Assembly: GCF_051020955.1 (NCBI RefSeq)
Contig: NC_135031.1
Coordinates: 1,240,001 to 1,304,000, forward strand
Direction of reading: 5' to 3'
Source of the DNA: Megalopta genalis
Taxonomy: Eukaryota > Arthropoda > Insecta > Hymenoptera > Halictidae
DNA length: 64,000 nt
A program made the position numbers and the translations under genes. Below, in pieces: positions 23,018-33,997 of this stretch (position 1 is the stretch's first letter; each line of letters opens with the position of its first letter). The notes under the pieces are model-generated. The model had not been told where the DNA came from. It did not search any database and worked only from the letters and a program-made list of their open reading frames with translations.

Positions 23018-23255
23018 TGAGCCGTTTATTTTGAAAGTGGCATAAGTCACTTTACCGTAATGAAAAGTGGTGATTTTTTAATGTTTATACGAAATTATTT
23101 ATACCGAGAAAAATATCAGTATCCTGAGATAACAAATACAAGTAAATCTTCTCGAAAGTTAGCATCCATATTTTGAAACGTGTTAAAACGCAAACCCTTA
23201 AATATATCGACTTAAAAACAAAGTGACTTATGCCACTTTCAAAATAAACGGCTCA
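23018..23255. mobile_element. 238-bp element with perfect 36-bp inverted repeats
   Basis: The 36 bases from 23018 (TGAGCCGTTTATTTTGAAAG...) are matched without a mismatch by the reverse complement at 23220-23255. The 166-bp centre is AT-rich and non-coding. Flanks (TTATTAAA left, AATGTATC right) show no convincing target duplication, so the superfamily is undetermined. Perfect arms suggest recent origin or gene conversion. Confidence 0.8.
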
Positions 23256-24014
23256 AATGTATCCTACGAATGTGCTTTCATCGTGATTTTCAAGTGGACT
23301 GCAGAATTTTGTACATTTGCAGTATGCAGAATTGAATGCAGGTCCGTTCTACTTTCATTAAGAAATTCGATGATGAAAAGATATATTAATTTCACACACT
23401 TAGAGTAAGAGATATTTTTGTTACAAGGAAGAATACGACTTTATACAGGGAAACCATCTCTAAGTAAATCGCAGCTTGTTACATTTTTAATCGTTACTGT
23501 ACAGATTTTAATCAACAGAATTTTATGCAATCCAACAATTTCAAGCAGTTGTCACGTTTACTATTTATTATCATCAATATTGTCACTATTTATTATTTTA
23601 GGTCGCAAAAATTATCGAATATTCTGTAAGGATTCAAAAATAAGGAACACGACAGCGCGTTTTTCTTAAAATTACAACTAGACTGCGAATATTTAGGCAC
23701 GATGAGAATTGTTTGCATTAAAAAAAAATTAGAATTATTAAAGAAAGAAATAACGTTCTATTTAGTTTCTGTTTCTTGTAATGTCTAGTTATCGTTTTTA
23801 TAAAGCAACACACATTGATCATTTTTAAAGCTTGGCAAGTTTAGCGTTAATTTTATTCTCTGATCCCTACGGTTTTCTAAAGATTAATGTGTCTGTGCAA
23901 TTAGGTGGAGACCAAAAAATATTTATAGTAATAAGAATTATCAACAAGGCGTAAGCATATTTATGGTAATAAAATTGATCAATAAGAAGGCCTAAGTATT
24001 TTTGTGGTAACGAA
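23256..24014. other. No gene; one GACTGCG-type end at 23681
   Basis: TA-GACTGCGAATATTTAGGC starts at 23681, and a possible inverse end GTAATGTC-TA occurs near 23784. Otherwise AT-rich. Confidence 0.4.
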
Positions 24015-24490
24015 TAGTGATGGCGATATGTCCGAAGACTATTTATATTTAGTATTAATATATATTAATGTTCAGAATATCGATACACATTATATAGACA
24101 GTAATATATACAGATATATATAGACAGTAGTATATACAGATATATATCTGTAATATATACAGATAAAATATGTCGATATTATTAAAACCGATACGTGTGT
24201 CATTAAATTAAAATTTATACACGAGTTACATATACACGAAACAGAAATTAATAAATAATATAATTATGAAATTAAAAATGTGGACACAATTATAAAAGGT
24301 AGAATATTTTGTTAATAACAACAGTGACAGAAGTTAGATAAGAGAGACTTATTTATAGACTTATTTAATTGATGTTGCTTCTAGCTAACTAATTTCGATA
24401 TCATGAGCTGCGTATCGATAGTGGAATATATCGTTGTATTAAATATCAGTACGAAATATTCGAAATATCAACACAGTATTGCCATCACTG
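24015..24490. mobile_element. hAT-type non-autonomous element, 476 bp
   Basis: Left end TAGTGATGGCGATAT and right end AGTATTGCCATCACTG are inverted repeats of the hAT form CAGTGATGGC (first base mutated on the left). They are bounded by a perfect 8-bp duplication GTAACGAA at 24007-24014 and 24491-24498, the length made by hAT transposases. The interior is AT-rich with repeated ATATATACAGATATATA and ATCGATA motifs and no open frame. It would need a transposase in trans. Confidence 0.9.
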
Positions 24491-25194
24491 GTAACGAAGA
24501 CAATGTCATCATTCGACAGGAATTTTTTTCGACCGCTTAGCGTATTACTCTAAACGTCTAAACCCGAAAGGGCCTCGATATCGTCGTTTCCGATCTAGCG
24601 AGGTGCCTCGCGGTTAATTATAATTTTCGTATCGCGGCAGCCATTTCATTATACCGATCGCGGTCGCGCGCGTGTGCACTTACCTTTCATTAGCCCTCGA
24701 ACGGTCGCGAGCGGAAAAAGGAACGCGTCGACGAACGCGCGCCCATGGAAAACAGTTCTGGTAATTGAATTTTGAATTACGATGTCTCGTCACTCACGTA
24801 CCCGGTATTAAAATTTAATATCTTGCCCGTCCCGTGCTTTCGAGGCGGAAACAAAAAGAGGAAATCGCCGCTCCGCTCTGCTCCGCTCCGCTCTGCTCTG
24901 CGCCGCCCCGGCCCCGTAATGCTCACCTGTGTGTTAAATACTCGGGACGAGCGGAGCTTCGGGACCCATGTACACCTGGTTGATTTAAGAAACTTTATGA
25001 AATTGTAATTACCGTCGTGTCCGTTTCGCCGGGCAGCAACACTTGCGCGCTCGTGACAGAACCGCGCGAGCCTTTTCTTTCTACTTCGTACGCGAGCACT
25101 GTGCAATTTTGTCCCGAACGGTATACAGGGTGGCCTGTTCCAATAGGCTTCCTCGATCACTCGATAAAATGCGTCTTTTCACCGAAATAATATA
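24491..25194. other. No gene; GC-rich with short GCTCC/GCTCT tract
   Basis: 24868-24906 alternates CTCCG and CTCTG pentamers. TATACAGGGTGGCCTG near 25132 is an isolated CAGGGTG-type transposon end. Confidence 0.45.
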
Positions 25195-25236
25195 CAGGGT
25201 GTCCAAAAATTGTCTCGCAATCTGGAAATTGAGGGT
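25195..25236 (+). mobile_element. CAGGGTGTCC(C)AAAA MITE, left terminus fragment
   Basis: TA-CAGGGTGTCCAAAAATTGTC with TCGCAATCTGGAAAT following matches the left end of the family at 12233 and 41273. The matching right terminus is absent. The palindrome at 25557-25834 may be its remote interior. Confidence 0.7.
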
Positions 25237-25556
25237 TTATCATCTCACTTTTCACAGCAATGTAATTTAATGTTCGACAATTGGTCAATTTTCATCCGGA
25301 AGAATGCACGATTATTACCCTTCACTATTAATATTATCACTTGAGCAATGAACTTTTTTCATAAAAATATAACTGATTATGTTCAGGGTGATTTACAATT
25401 TTATTTTAAGGCAATCTTTCTAGACAGCTTTTCTATAGATCTCAATAAATAATGTGAAAATTAGAGTTAATTGTCAGAAACTACCTAGTCAAAAATAGTG
25501 TGGGTCCTTATGGATCCAAGCCTCGCTATCCGAGATCCTGTGAGTTCCCGGGGGTT

Positions 25557-25834
25557 CCTGAGATTACTTGAGTAACTTTTTTCTTAGCGAAAATGCAATC
25601 CGCGGCTTTGTTTACGAGACATCAACGAAAAACGCTGACCAATAAGAGGCGAGCTCGGCTGGCGCGAGACGGCCCAGCCAACGAGCGCACGAAACTCAGT
25701 TCTGCACATTGACTCTGCCGTCTCGTGCCAGCTAATCTGGCCTCTCATTGGTCAGTGTTTTTCGTTAATAACTTGCAAACAGAGTCGTGGATTGCATTTT
25801 CGCTAAGGAAAAAGTCACTTCAAATGACCTCAGG
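25557..25834. mobile_element. Degenerate palindrome related to the CAGGGTGTCCCAAAA MITE
   Basis: Left arm (CTTAGCGAAAATGCAATCC, AACGAAAAACGCTGACCAAT) faces a diverged inverse (ATTGGTCAGTGTTTTTCGTT, GGATTGCATTTTCGCTAAGG). The centre GAGGCGAGCTCGGCTGGCGCG is nearly the same as that of 12233-12599, so it is the same or a sister family with altered outer arms. Confidence 0.75.
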
Positions 25835-26447
25835 ACAGTCGTTTTCGAAGATATATGTACAGTTTTAATTGAATCTGATGTATTGTATTTTGTTGCATTT
25901 AACACTTGAACTATCAAATCAGTAAAAATGACTAGTTTATGATTTCTTCTTTCACAGTTACTGAAATTATAGAAAAGTTTCTATGAGAAATTTGCTGATA
26001 AACTTCTCTACCGAAGCGAATGTGATAGCAGAAGTCGTCCGAAGTTTCGTAGATCGCAGAAATCGCAGTTTTGTCACGATGTTTAACACTTTTGACGAAA
26101 AACTGTAAGAAATCTGCAGTTTTTTAAATACTTGAACGCCTGTAACTAGATTCCGAGTTAACCGATTTCGATCAAATTTTCAGCACGATACCGACATGTA
26201 CGAAAGGCATTTTGTAAATTTTCGTTATAAGCTCAGACAAAAAAGTTAAAAAACGAGAGTGTTTATTTTTTTATCATTCCAAGTAGTACCAATATGAAAA
26301 AAATACATTTTAGTCGAGTAGTAGACATACCATTTAATCCAGTTTTAAAAAATTATTGTATTTCAATAGGTGCACGAACACTTTCCTGGTTCCCGGATGG
26401 AAGACATTTTGATGGCGACAAAATAAAATTTGACGAATAAACAACTA
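25835..26447. other. No gene seen
   Basis: AT-rich sequence without recognised structure. Confidence 0.5.
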
Positions 26448-26662
26448 CAGTAAATTCTCTCTAATTGACGCTTAGATTGTGCACAAAAATGGACAATTTG
26501 AGAAGACGAAATACGATTATTCGAGCCTTGTACCTCGTTCTTATAGTTATTGACGATCGGTAACTATAAAAATGAGCCACAAGACTCCAATAATCGTATC
26601 TCCTCTTCACAAATTATCCATTTTTGTCTACAGCCTAAGCGTCAACTAGGGAGAATTTACTG
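26448..26662. mobile_element. CAGTAAATTC hairpin MITE, 215 bp
   Basis: Begins CAGTAAATTCTCTCTAATTG and ends GGGAGAATTTACTG, with TA at 26446-26447 and 26663-26664. The arms pair over most of the length (GACAATTTGAGAAGACGAAATACGATTATT against its inverse), with a loop near TTATAGTTATTGACGATCGG. Confidence 0.92.
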
Positions 26663-29470
26663 TAATTTTCATTTTATTTACAAAACCCGAGTACTTTTTT
26701 CCATAATGTATTTGCAAAACGTTAGAGGTGTTCTCCGGTGTCGTTGGGCCGGCGAGTGCAGGTCGAGGATCGAGGAAATCGTTAGATTGTCCCCTCGTAA
26801 AGCGTCGATCGCGCATTGTGTGCTAAATGGTGGTGCACGGGGTCCGATCGACCCCTACGGGGAAGAGCCTCGCGGAGCACCACGGGACCATCGGATCGTC
26901 GAAGTCGATTCTTGACTGTTGTCCGAAGTCACTCGGCAGAGCGGCGCCAACCGGTTGCAGCAGCTGGCTTCCTTCCATCGATTTAAACACGATACTCGGT
27001 GGCCACGAAAGCGATCGTGCGTCTCCGGCCGAGCCGAGGCTCAGAAGAACGGCGAACATCGGTGGACGCGGGGCTCGATGTATCGATAAATGCGTCGCCG
27101 AACGACGAGAGCTTCTCGGGAAGCCTGGACGGACAGGCAACGAACAGCCAGTGTCTTCTCGGCCCGTCTTCCTTTTCTATTTTCACCGGGTTTGTATTTG
27201 CTTTCCACGCGGCAACCGTATCAACGCTTAATTTATGCCGTATACGCTGCGAGAGGCTTCCCCGGGCAACAGGACTCCGCGAAATATCGGGAATAGACTT
27301 GCGATCTTTATGCCACCTCGACCCCTGACGGCGGAAATATTTCTCCGGAAAATATTCATTCGATACGTCCATTCTCCGTTTCGCAAATGCCTGGGACATC
27401 TCCAGGAATCGCATTGCTAATTAATTGAATCTCGCACGCGTCATAATTGTTGGTAATCGGTGTGTATTTCTCCGAAGTACAGATTTGATTTTGTTATGGG
27501 GTAGATAGAGTATTTATTTTTATGTGAATGTTTCGTTAAAATAGTAGAATATTTAGTTTTCAGTGAATGTTCCACATGAAAATAATTATTAAATTAAACA
27601 GCGCGAGATTTACGCTATAAAAGATATTTATTTCTCATTGAATTTTGCTTTAAAATATAATTATTTGATAAAGATATCGAAGGGTTATCTGCTGGGATAC
27701 CTACTGAAGTGAGAAGGAATCCATGCTATTTTGTTATTTTTGCTTTCCGTTTAAATTCTGTTTATTACTTGCAACATTTCATCATTTTATATTTCATTGA
27801 AAGCATTAGTCGCTACTTCGTGAATAAAAAAGGTTAAAGTACCTAAAAATTCTACCAATACTTTTGAACATTATTCTTTATAAATTCACTTTCACAGACA
27901 CTGTTATACAACGATCAGCTGTAAAAAAAATGTTTATTCGGAATACGGACGTTTCTAAGCAAGAACATACTGTTCCATATTGTGTACCGCAATGTCTTTG
28001 TTCTCCCGATTAATCGAACAGTCGACATCCGTGTTTCCTATTCAGTGTTCCTATTTTGGAATCGGCCATTGAAAACAACGCCCGTTGAATACGGACATTG
28101 AATATGATACCACGGGAACATGGTAGGAAAACGGTGTTCCACAAAATAGGTACACGCTTGTACTTCACCGTTTTATTCGTATCATTTTTTGTGTATATTA
28201 AATAAATATTTCATAGTTCGTTACGTTATCTAGAACCATCGATCTGTCGAACGGTATTATAAATATTCAACGATGATACTTTTAAGCTTGTAATAAAATC
28301 GGTGATAATCTATACATCCTGAAAAGCGCTCCATAATAAGTACCTTACGTTCGATTTGCGAGCAGATTCGAGAAAATTGTCCGAGCGCAAACGCTTAAAC
28401 TTCGGTGATCCCTGCAATAAAACAGCAACAATTAAACGACGAACAGAACGTTTCAGAACAATTCGTTTAATGCGCAGATTATAATCCGAAGGTCGGTGTC
28501 GTTGATAGGCCCGAGAGGTCCGGCACAACATCACGAAAATGGTTTTCGGATTGCTGCCATTACGGTGTCCGCGCGGCGGTAGCCCGAGGATCATCTCGAC
28601 AATGAGTTATTAAACAATTATATTCGCATCAAAGGCATAATGTTTGCGCCTCGATTGGACGCGCCGATAACCGGCATCAACGAAACCCCCGAGAGGGAGC
28701 GCGGCGCAGCATAATGGCCAGAGAAGAGGAAGAGGAGACAAGATGGTAGAGGAAGAGGACGCGAGGCAGAAAACCTCACGGCCCTCCCCGGCCCCGCTAG
28801 GCGGCCGTAAATTGCATCAGTCGTTGAATTAATCGATTGGTAAATAGCAGTTTGATTGCACGACACGTTTGTTAATGAATTCACATAATTCCTGCCTTGT
28901 GCTCGCGAACCTGCACGGGACGCTCTCCTCCGTGCCCCCCGTCCCTGTCTCTTTTTCCACCGGGAAGTGACGTACGAGCGGCCGCGAGCTTCTTCTGCGA
29001 CGTTCTGCGAGCATCGAAACGATATCGGTGACCCGGCATTCGTTTCTTGCCGGCCGACAGGGACTGACCATTCTTCAAGATTTATGGAACGACGGAGCGT
29101 ACCGTTGTTTTGTTCCGGCACACTGAAAATCTTGTTTTCGATGCTCGACCGGATCGCAAGAACCCGAAGATCGCCCCTTTTTTTTACCCTTATAGCATCG
29201 ACGGACATTTAAATCGAATCGATACCGAGTCCGCTGATGCTCGATAGTTTTAATTGAACCCTCGGAAGCTTCTTTTCTCTCCTCTCGCCACTTCGTTTCA
29301 CTTTTTAAATCATTTCACGTTATACCAAACAATAAGTAACGACGAGATCAACAGGTATCTTTTAGCTCTGAATGTTTCAGGACCACCGTAACCATTTACG
29401 AAAGCGATTCCTTTTCCATCCTTAATTTCTTTATTGCACTTTTGGAATTATTACAGCTTATGTATAAGTA
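26663..29470. other. No gene recognised; GC-rich patches
   Basis: 26740-27420 and 28480-29200 are CpG-rich with long overlapping open frames on both strands (up to 196 codons, 28618-29208 -). Coexisting frames on both strands are expected from stop-poor GC-rich DNA. No domains or consistent splice sites are seen. Between them the sequence is AT-rich. Confidence 0.45.
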
Positions 29471-29622
29471 ATGATCAGCGTATTGTACGTATTTATGACA
29501 AAAATTAATAGATGAAACACAAAACGGTGATACTGCTCAACGAATTTTGCATTCCAATTATATTATTTGTAACTCGATAAAATTTATAACAAAATGTTTG
29601 TTTTCCGCAAAGATGCGCAATC
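29471..29622. mobile_element. GACTGCGG-type MITE, degenerate
   Basis: Left portion GATCAGCGTATTGTACGTAT with TTATGACAAAAATTAATAG; right end GATGCGCAATC-TA. It matches family members at 48274 and 55522. The left terminus is mutated. Confidence 0.5.
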
Positions 29623-29745
29623 TAGTAATTACAATAATTAACGAGTATTATCCAGCTTTGAAAATGTGAGAAACTTTCTAGCAATTTTTGATGAAGATTG
29701 CAATCCTTAATTTTTTCGTTGCAATTTATAATTTATTTTGAAACA

Positions 29746-30038
29746 CAAATGATATCAAAAGTGCGATGAGAAAATCGATGATATCGGGAGAATTTTCATC
29801 AATGATTGCAATACAGATTCTCTCATTTTTTCAAACTTAGAAAACATTTGTTGATCTTGTCATACTTAGGTATTTACAGGATTCTGGTAATTATCTATTA
29901 TTCATCTTGTAAATACCTAAGTACGACAAGATAAAAAAATGTTTTTCAACTGTGAAAACGAGAGAATCTATATTGCAATCTTTGATCAAAATTCTCCCGA
30001 TGTCCTCGATTTTCTCGTCGCATTTTCGAAATCATTTG
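29746..30038. mobile_element. Long imperfect palindrome, 293 bp
   Basis: The arm CAAATGAT.TC..AARTGCGAYGAGAAAATCGA through ATCTTGTCRTACTTAGGTATTTACA is faced by its inverse with roughly 85% identity, around a short centre near 29890. This is typical of a hairpin MITE, but no clear target duplication was found. No coding. Confidence 0.75.
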
Positions 30039-31985
30039 ATCTCTCATCTAAGAAACTACACGATCAATAAGCGTTTTCTTGCTTCGAATATTAGAGAAAC
30101 TACATAGTCATTTTTCAGAAAAATTCTCCTCACACTCTACACTTTCCAAATTATCATCAATTATTAAAAAGTTTCATAGCAATTTTCGCGAAAGATTCTT
30201 CCACTATAATTAATCGTGTTATCGTTCTTTCGAAATCGTTTCATCACAACTCTAAACAATAAACAAATATTTTCTAGTTTCATCAATTGGAAAAACCGCC
30301 AGGCTTCTATCGAATCGGCGGAAGTATTATCGTTTTGTATACTGCAACGCGTGTTAACATCGGTTCAAAGTAACTTTGATTACGAACCTCTGTTTATTGA
30401 TCCCCGCTAATTGGCCAGCAGGCGGCGCTTAATGAAACGTAAATATTTTCCGTTCGTCTACCGTCTACCATGCGATTCGGCATCATCCGGCCTAATTGAA
30501 GACAACGGGAATTTTCGAAATAATTGTAGCGACGATCCACGGATTGACCTTTAGATCGTGCTAAAAGAGAGGAACCGGCTAATGGGAGCCCGCTAATGGA
30601 GGACCGGGCGACGACCTTTCGAAAACAATCGATCGCCATGCTGGTCCCGGCTATGACCCAGGAATGAGCCTTCCGAGTGAAAGTCCCCGTAGCATTGGTA
30701 GCATTCCGTTGTTTCTTCACCGATATACACCGTGTTGGTATACACGAAGTGGGTCAACTGCAGATATTGCACCACCTTCCTTCTAGCGTATCAGTTTCCG
30801 TTTTGTCCGTCTATCCCCGCTGCGATGGATGAGCCACCTCTGTAACTCAATTTCTGCGAGCTCGCCGATGCTGTCGCAGACAAATCCTGATCTTCGAAAG
30901 TCGGTCTAATTCTTAACTCTTTCAAAAAGTAGAATAGAAGAATATCTAATTTTTATATATTATTTTTATGACTTCATATAAGTGACTTTATTGCTACATG
31001 TGTTAAAATTGGAAGTGGAACGTGGAAACTTCTGTACTAAACAAATGGTAAAGCTCCCTTTTTTTTAGAATGCACTTGGATAATTATAGTTCCAATTTAT
31101 TAAACGTATACAGCACGTGACGTACATTCTCGGGACTTTAATTTTATATACATACACTCAGAGTTAGGCAAAAAGTATAAAAAGTATAGATGAAAAAAGA
31201 GTATAAAAGTATAAATGATTAACGATTATAACTGCTCAGTTATTATGAATTATAATAGATTAGTTATAATAACTATCCAGTTATAATCGTTAATCATCGA
31301 TGAGATTACCTCCTGCCTAATTATTTGTTGTCCAATTATTATAAATCAGTATATGATATACTCCAGCGACCATTACACATCTTATACGTACACGCACACC
31401 ACGCTCACTGCATACATTTGTAATTCTGAATAACATAGACGCCATTTGGATCATTATTACTTGTACTTAAATTACGTTCATATTATAAAGCATATTTTGA
31501 CGGTCTTTAAAATTATCACACCTTTTTTATATGCGGTTTAGTAATTGAAAAGTCTATTAGTAGGGTTCCGGTAATGTTAAGATATTTTTCAAGGTATTTC
31601 TTACAGACTATACTGTTTCTGTTGTTTTTTTATGTGACAGCTATTCAGTTCTTTCTATTTCACTTTCATATTTTACGAAATGTATCTATGAACAAATCGA
31701 ATTGAAGAAATTGATACAACTTCGTAAAAATACCATGGAAATACATAATATGCAAAGTTTCAAATAAACTACACACTAAAACTAACAATCCAGTCAAAAA
31801 GACATCTGATTTCCTCTTTTAGAACTCTTTATATTTTAAAAATGTTTCTATGAGAGATTCTTAGTAAAATTTCTTTTTTCAAGCTTATGTTGTCATAGAA
31901 ATCGTATGAAATTTAATGGAATCGAATCTTGTCATTATTATAAAACAAATACAATAATCGTGTGTAGGGCTCGATAGTTCTAATA
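30039..31985. other. No gene; small perfect hairpin at 31215-31296
   Basis: ATGATTAACGATTATAACTG is matched by its exact inverse about 40 bp away (31215-31296), with inner ATTATRA copies. CAGAGTTAGGCA just upstream (about 31158) resembles a hAT terminus but no partner was found. The rest is non-coding. Confidence 0.45.
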
Positions 31986-32805
31986 TTAACCCTTTGCACT
32001 CGAGGCATTTTTTGCTCGGACGAATCAGTAACTCGAGACGATTTTCCGCATATTTGGTGAATTTCTGACAGCTAACTTAAAATGATTTCACACACGAACT
32101 AACATATAAAACTTTTATATTTTAATATTTTATGTATCTTTATGCATCAAAGAAGGAAATTTCTTCAACATTATATCGTTGCTTTGCATGATATTTTATA
32201 AAACAACCTCCAAGAAGCATCCTAGGCTTGTCGTGACAAGTATCGCAATAATATGTGATTTGGTGTCTTTCCTCAGGCTTATTCCGTTGAGAGTAAACTT
32301 TGCAATCATTCCTAACTTCTGTTAGCATAACATGTAGTTTTCAATTCAATCGGACTTCGTCAAAACTGCAGATCGAAGTAGAAACTCGATGTCATGTCTG
32401 ACGAAAACTTCCTCTCAAGTTTTTACATACTACACATGAGTAAACGGCTATTCGTTTCTCTGCTTCTTCACTGATTTATAAAGGATATAAGAATTGATAG
32501 AACAGATCTCTAAACCCTAAAAAAATAACTTCCGCCGCATTCGCTTTCTATTACCCTGATTTTTTGCCTTTTTACACCTCTTACTCCATCACTGCTTTCC
32601 TCCTCTATCATTACGTATTATACAATACATAGTGATAATTTCGTTCTTCAACAATGAAAAATCAAACTCATCCTCCTTTGAACTAATTTCATTACCACAT
32701 TCCATGCTTATAGGGCGCAAAAACTTTGAGAATAATATTCCTATTACCGCGACTGTCAAGTTCGAACTAACGTCGAAACGGAGTCCGATCCGCGATCACG
32801 GACTA
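31986..32805 (-). mobile_element. piggyBac-like element, internally deleted, 5' end lost
   Basis: On the - strand it ends at the TTAA of 31986-31989, preceded by the terminus that reads CCCTTTGCACTCGAGGC from the + strand. Inside are an acidic N-terminal-like stretch (EEESSDGVRGVKRQK, about 32515-32607) and the C-terminal cysteine-rich tail. The catalytic core that should lie between is absent. The 5' end runs into element X copy B. Ends of the same type occur at 43684 and 60655. Confidence 0.8.
32140..32328 (-). pseudogene. piggyBac-type transposase, C-terminal zinc-finger remnant
   Basis: The frame reads MLTEVRNDCKVYSQRNKPEE, then YYCDTCHDKPRML and GGCFIKYHAKQRY, stopping at 32140. The order C-x2-C spaced from an upstream cysteine, followed by C-x3-YH, is the cysteine-rich C-terminal domain of piggyBac/PGBD transposases, which contacts transposon end DNA. 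The second cysteine of the usual first CxxC pair is a tyrosine here (CKVY), so the finger is probably damaged. The DDD catalytic core is missing, so this is a relic. It sits about 150 bp from a TTAA-CCCTTTGCACTCG terminus, the spacing expected at the 3' end of such elements. Assignment rests on motif recognition. Confidence 0.85.
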
Positions 32806-33390
32806 ATTTCAAATATGATGATGCCAAATTTCGGGTTGCTGTAGATTTCCCCGTGCTAGTCCCATGTTTATGTAATTTATTGCTACGTCGATGCTAAGGG
32901 TTGACGGATTCAGCCATGCGTGTGATGCGGCATGCGACGCGATTCCCGGAAGACAACACAAAATGGACTGCTTGAATGTTAATCAGGTAAGAAAAACCGC
33001 GGAACTACAAGGTACGTAGTAGACACTGGGTACGTGACCATCGAATCGTGATATATGGCCTCCGAATTTCCTTCGAATCGTGGCATGTGACCTCCGAATT
33101 GCCTTCGAATCGTGGCATGTGACCTCCGAATTGCCTTCGAATCGTGGCATGTGGCCTCCGAATTGTCTTCAAATCGTGGCAAAAAATTATAAATAAAAAA
33201 GTTAAGTCATCGTCTTTATTCTAATATTACTATGTGTTCATATTAATGTTCACCGGTATGCTGCCTTTCTTACCGACTGCCCCAAGTTCCTATAAAAACA
33301 AATCGCGAGGCTCGAAGAATCGCGACTCAGTATTCTCAGATCTGCGAGTTTCAATTCCGACCTCTGAACATTTCTGAAAGAAATTACTGT
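32806..33390 (+). mobile_element. Element X, copy B
   Basis: The shared X blocks run from ATGCCAAATTTCGGGTTGCTG (32821) to GCGAGGCTCGAAGAATCG (about 33307) and GAAATTACTG-TA (33379-33390), the last matching the hairpin MITE terminus. The left terminus (about 32806, CTAATTTCAAAT) is degenerate. It includes a 32-bp minisatellite. Alternatively this block is part of an LTR: TATAAAA at 33292, AATAAA at 33473 and GTGGTGACCC at 33553 are LTR-like. The element view is preferred because copy C stops at the same TACTG-TA point. Confidence 0.7.
33041..33182 (+). repeat. 32-bp minisatellite inside element X copy B, about 4.5 copies
   Basis: Unit CATGTGACCTCCGAATTGCC plus TTCGAATCGTGG. Copy A has about 2.5 units and copy C about 3.5, so the array changes length between elements. 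Confidence 0.9.
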
Positions 33391-33671
33391 ATACGCAAAG
33401 AGCTTACAAATACACCTTATGAAGCGATAGTGCCAGAGCATGCTTCTGATCCCAAGGAAACCAAACCCAAATAAACATCGTCGCCGCTCGAGTCATCGCG
33501 TCGAGCCAAGCGATGACCAAGAGTCAGCTCTCGAGTTGCCGCATCAAATTCAGTGGTGACCCAAAAGCTACCTAAAAAAATGAGAGTTCTGTAATCTCCG
33601 TTGGCGTTTGAAATCGTTGAATTATTTTTAAAAATGTAAGCTTCAATGCAAAAATCGGAAACGTCGGATGG
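33391..33671 (+). other. No gene; LTR-like features
   Basis: AATAAA at about 33473 and CAGTGGTGACCC at 33551 resemble a polyadenylation signal and a primer-binding site after an LTR ending in CA. No gag/pol frame follows, so an LTR call is not supported beyond this resemblance. Confidence 0.3.
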
Positions 33672-33997
33672 TTAACCCCTTAATGCTTGTGCTCGCGTAT
33701 GTCACGGGTATACTAAATTAACAAAGCGTAGTTTCAAACTATATGAACTTTATTAAATTACGAACTATGTTTTATGTAACTAGGGAATCGAATGACGCTA
33801 ATTTTCTTTTGTCAATCATGGAAAACTGAGTTCAAGAATACATTTACCGTTCTGAAATGAAATTATTATTATATTATTATATTATTATTATTATATTATT
33901 ATTATATTATTATATTATTATTATTATATTATTATTATTATATTATTATATTATTATTATATTCCTGAAATGAAATTATTGTTCGTTAAGGCGTTAA
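33672..33997. mobile_element. Possible TTAA-flanked MITE enclosing (ATT)n
   Basis: TTAACCCCTTAATGC at the left and GTTCGTTAAGGCGTTAA at the right (inverse TTAACGCCTTAACG) are imperfect inverted ends on TTAA sites, 326 bp apart. The interior is mostly the ATT microsatellite. Similarity of the ends is about 12 of 15, so this is tentative. Confidence 0.45.
33860..33962. repeat. (ATT)n microsatellite
   Basis: About 100 bp of ATT/ATTAT repeats. The sequence TGAAATGAAATTATT occurs immediately on both sides (about 33852 and 33966), as direct flanking copies. Confidence 0.95.

Noticed and set aside
28618..29208. 196-codon open frame on the - strand
   Set aside because: Several frames on both strands are open together here; arginine-rich and domain-less, so a composition effect.
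33551..33562. GTGGTGACCC as an LTR primer-binding site
   Set aside because: No gag/pol follows and copy C of the same family ends well before this point; reported as an alternative only.
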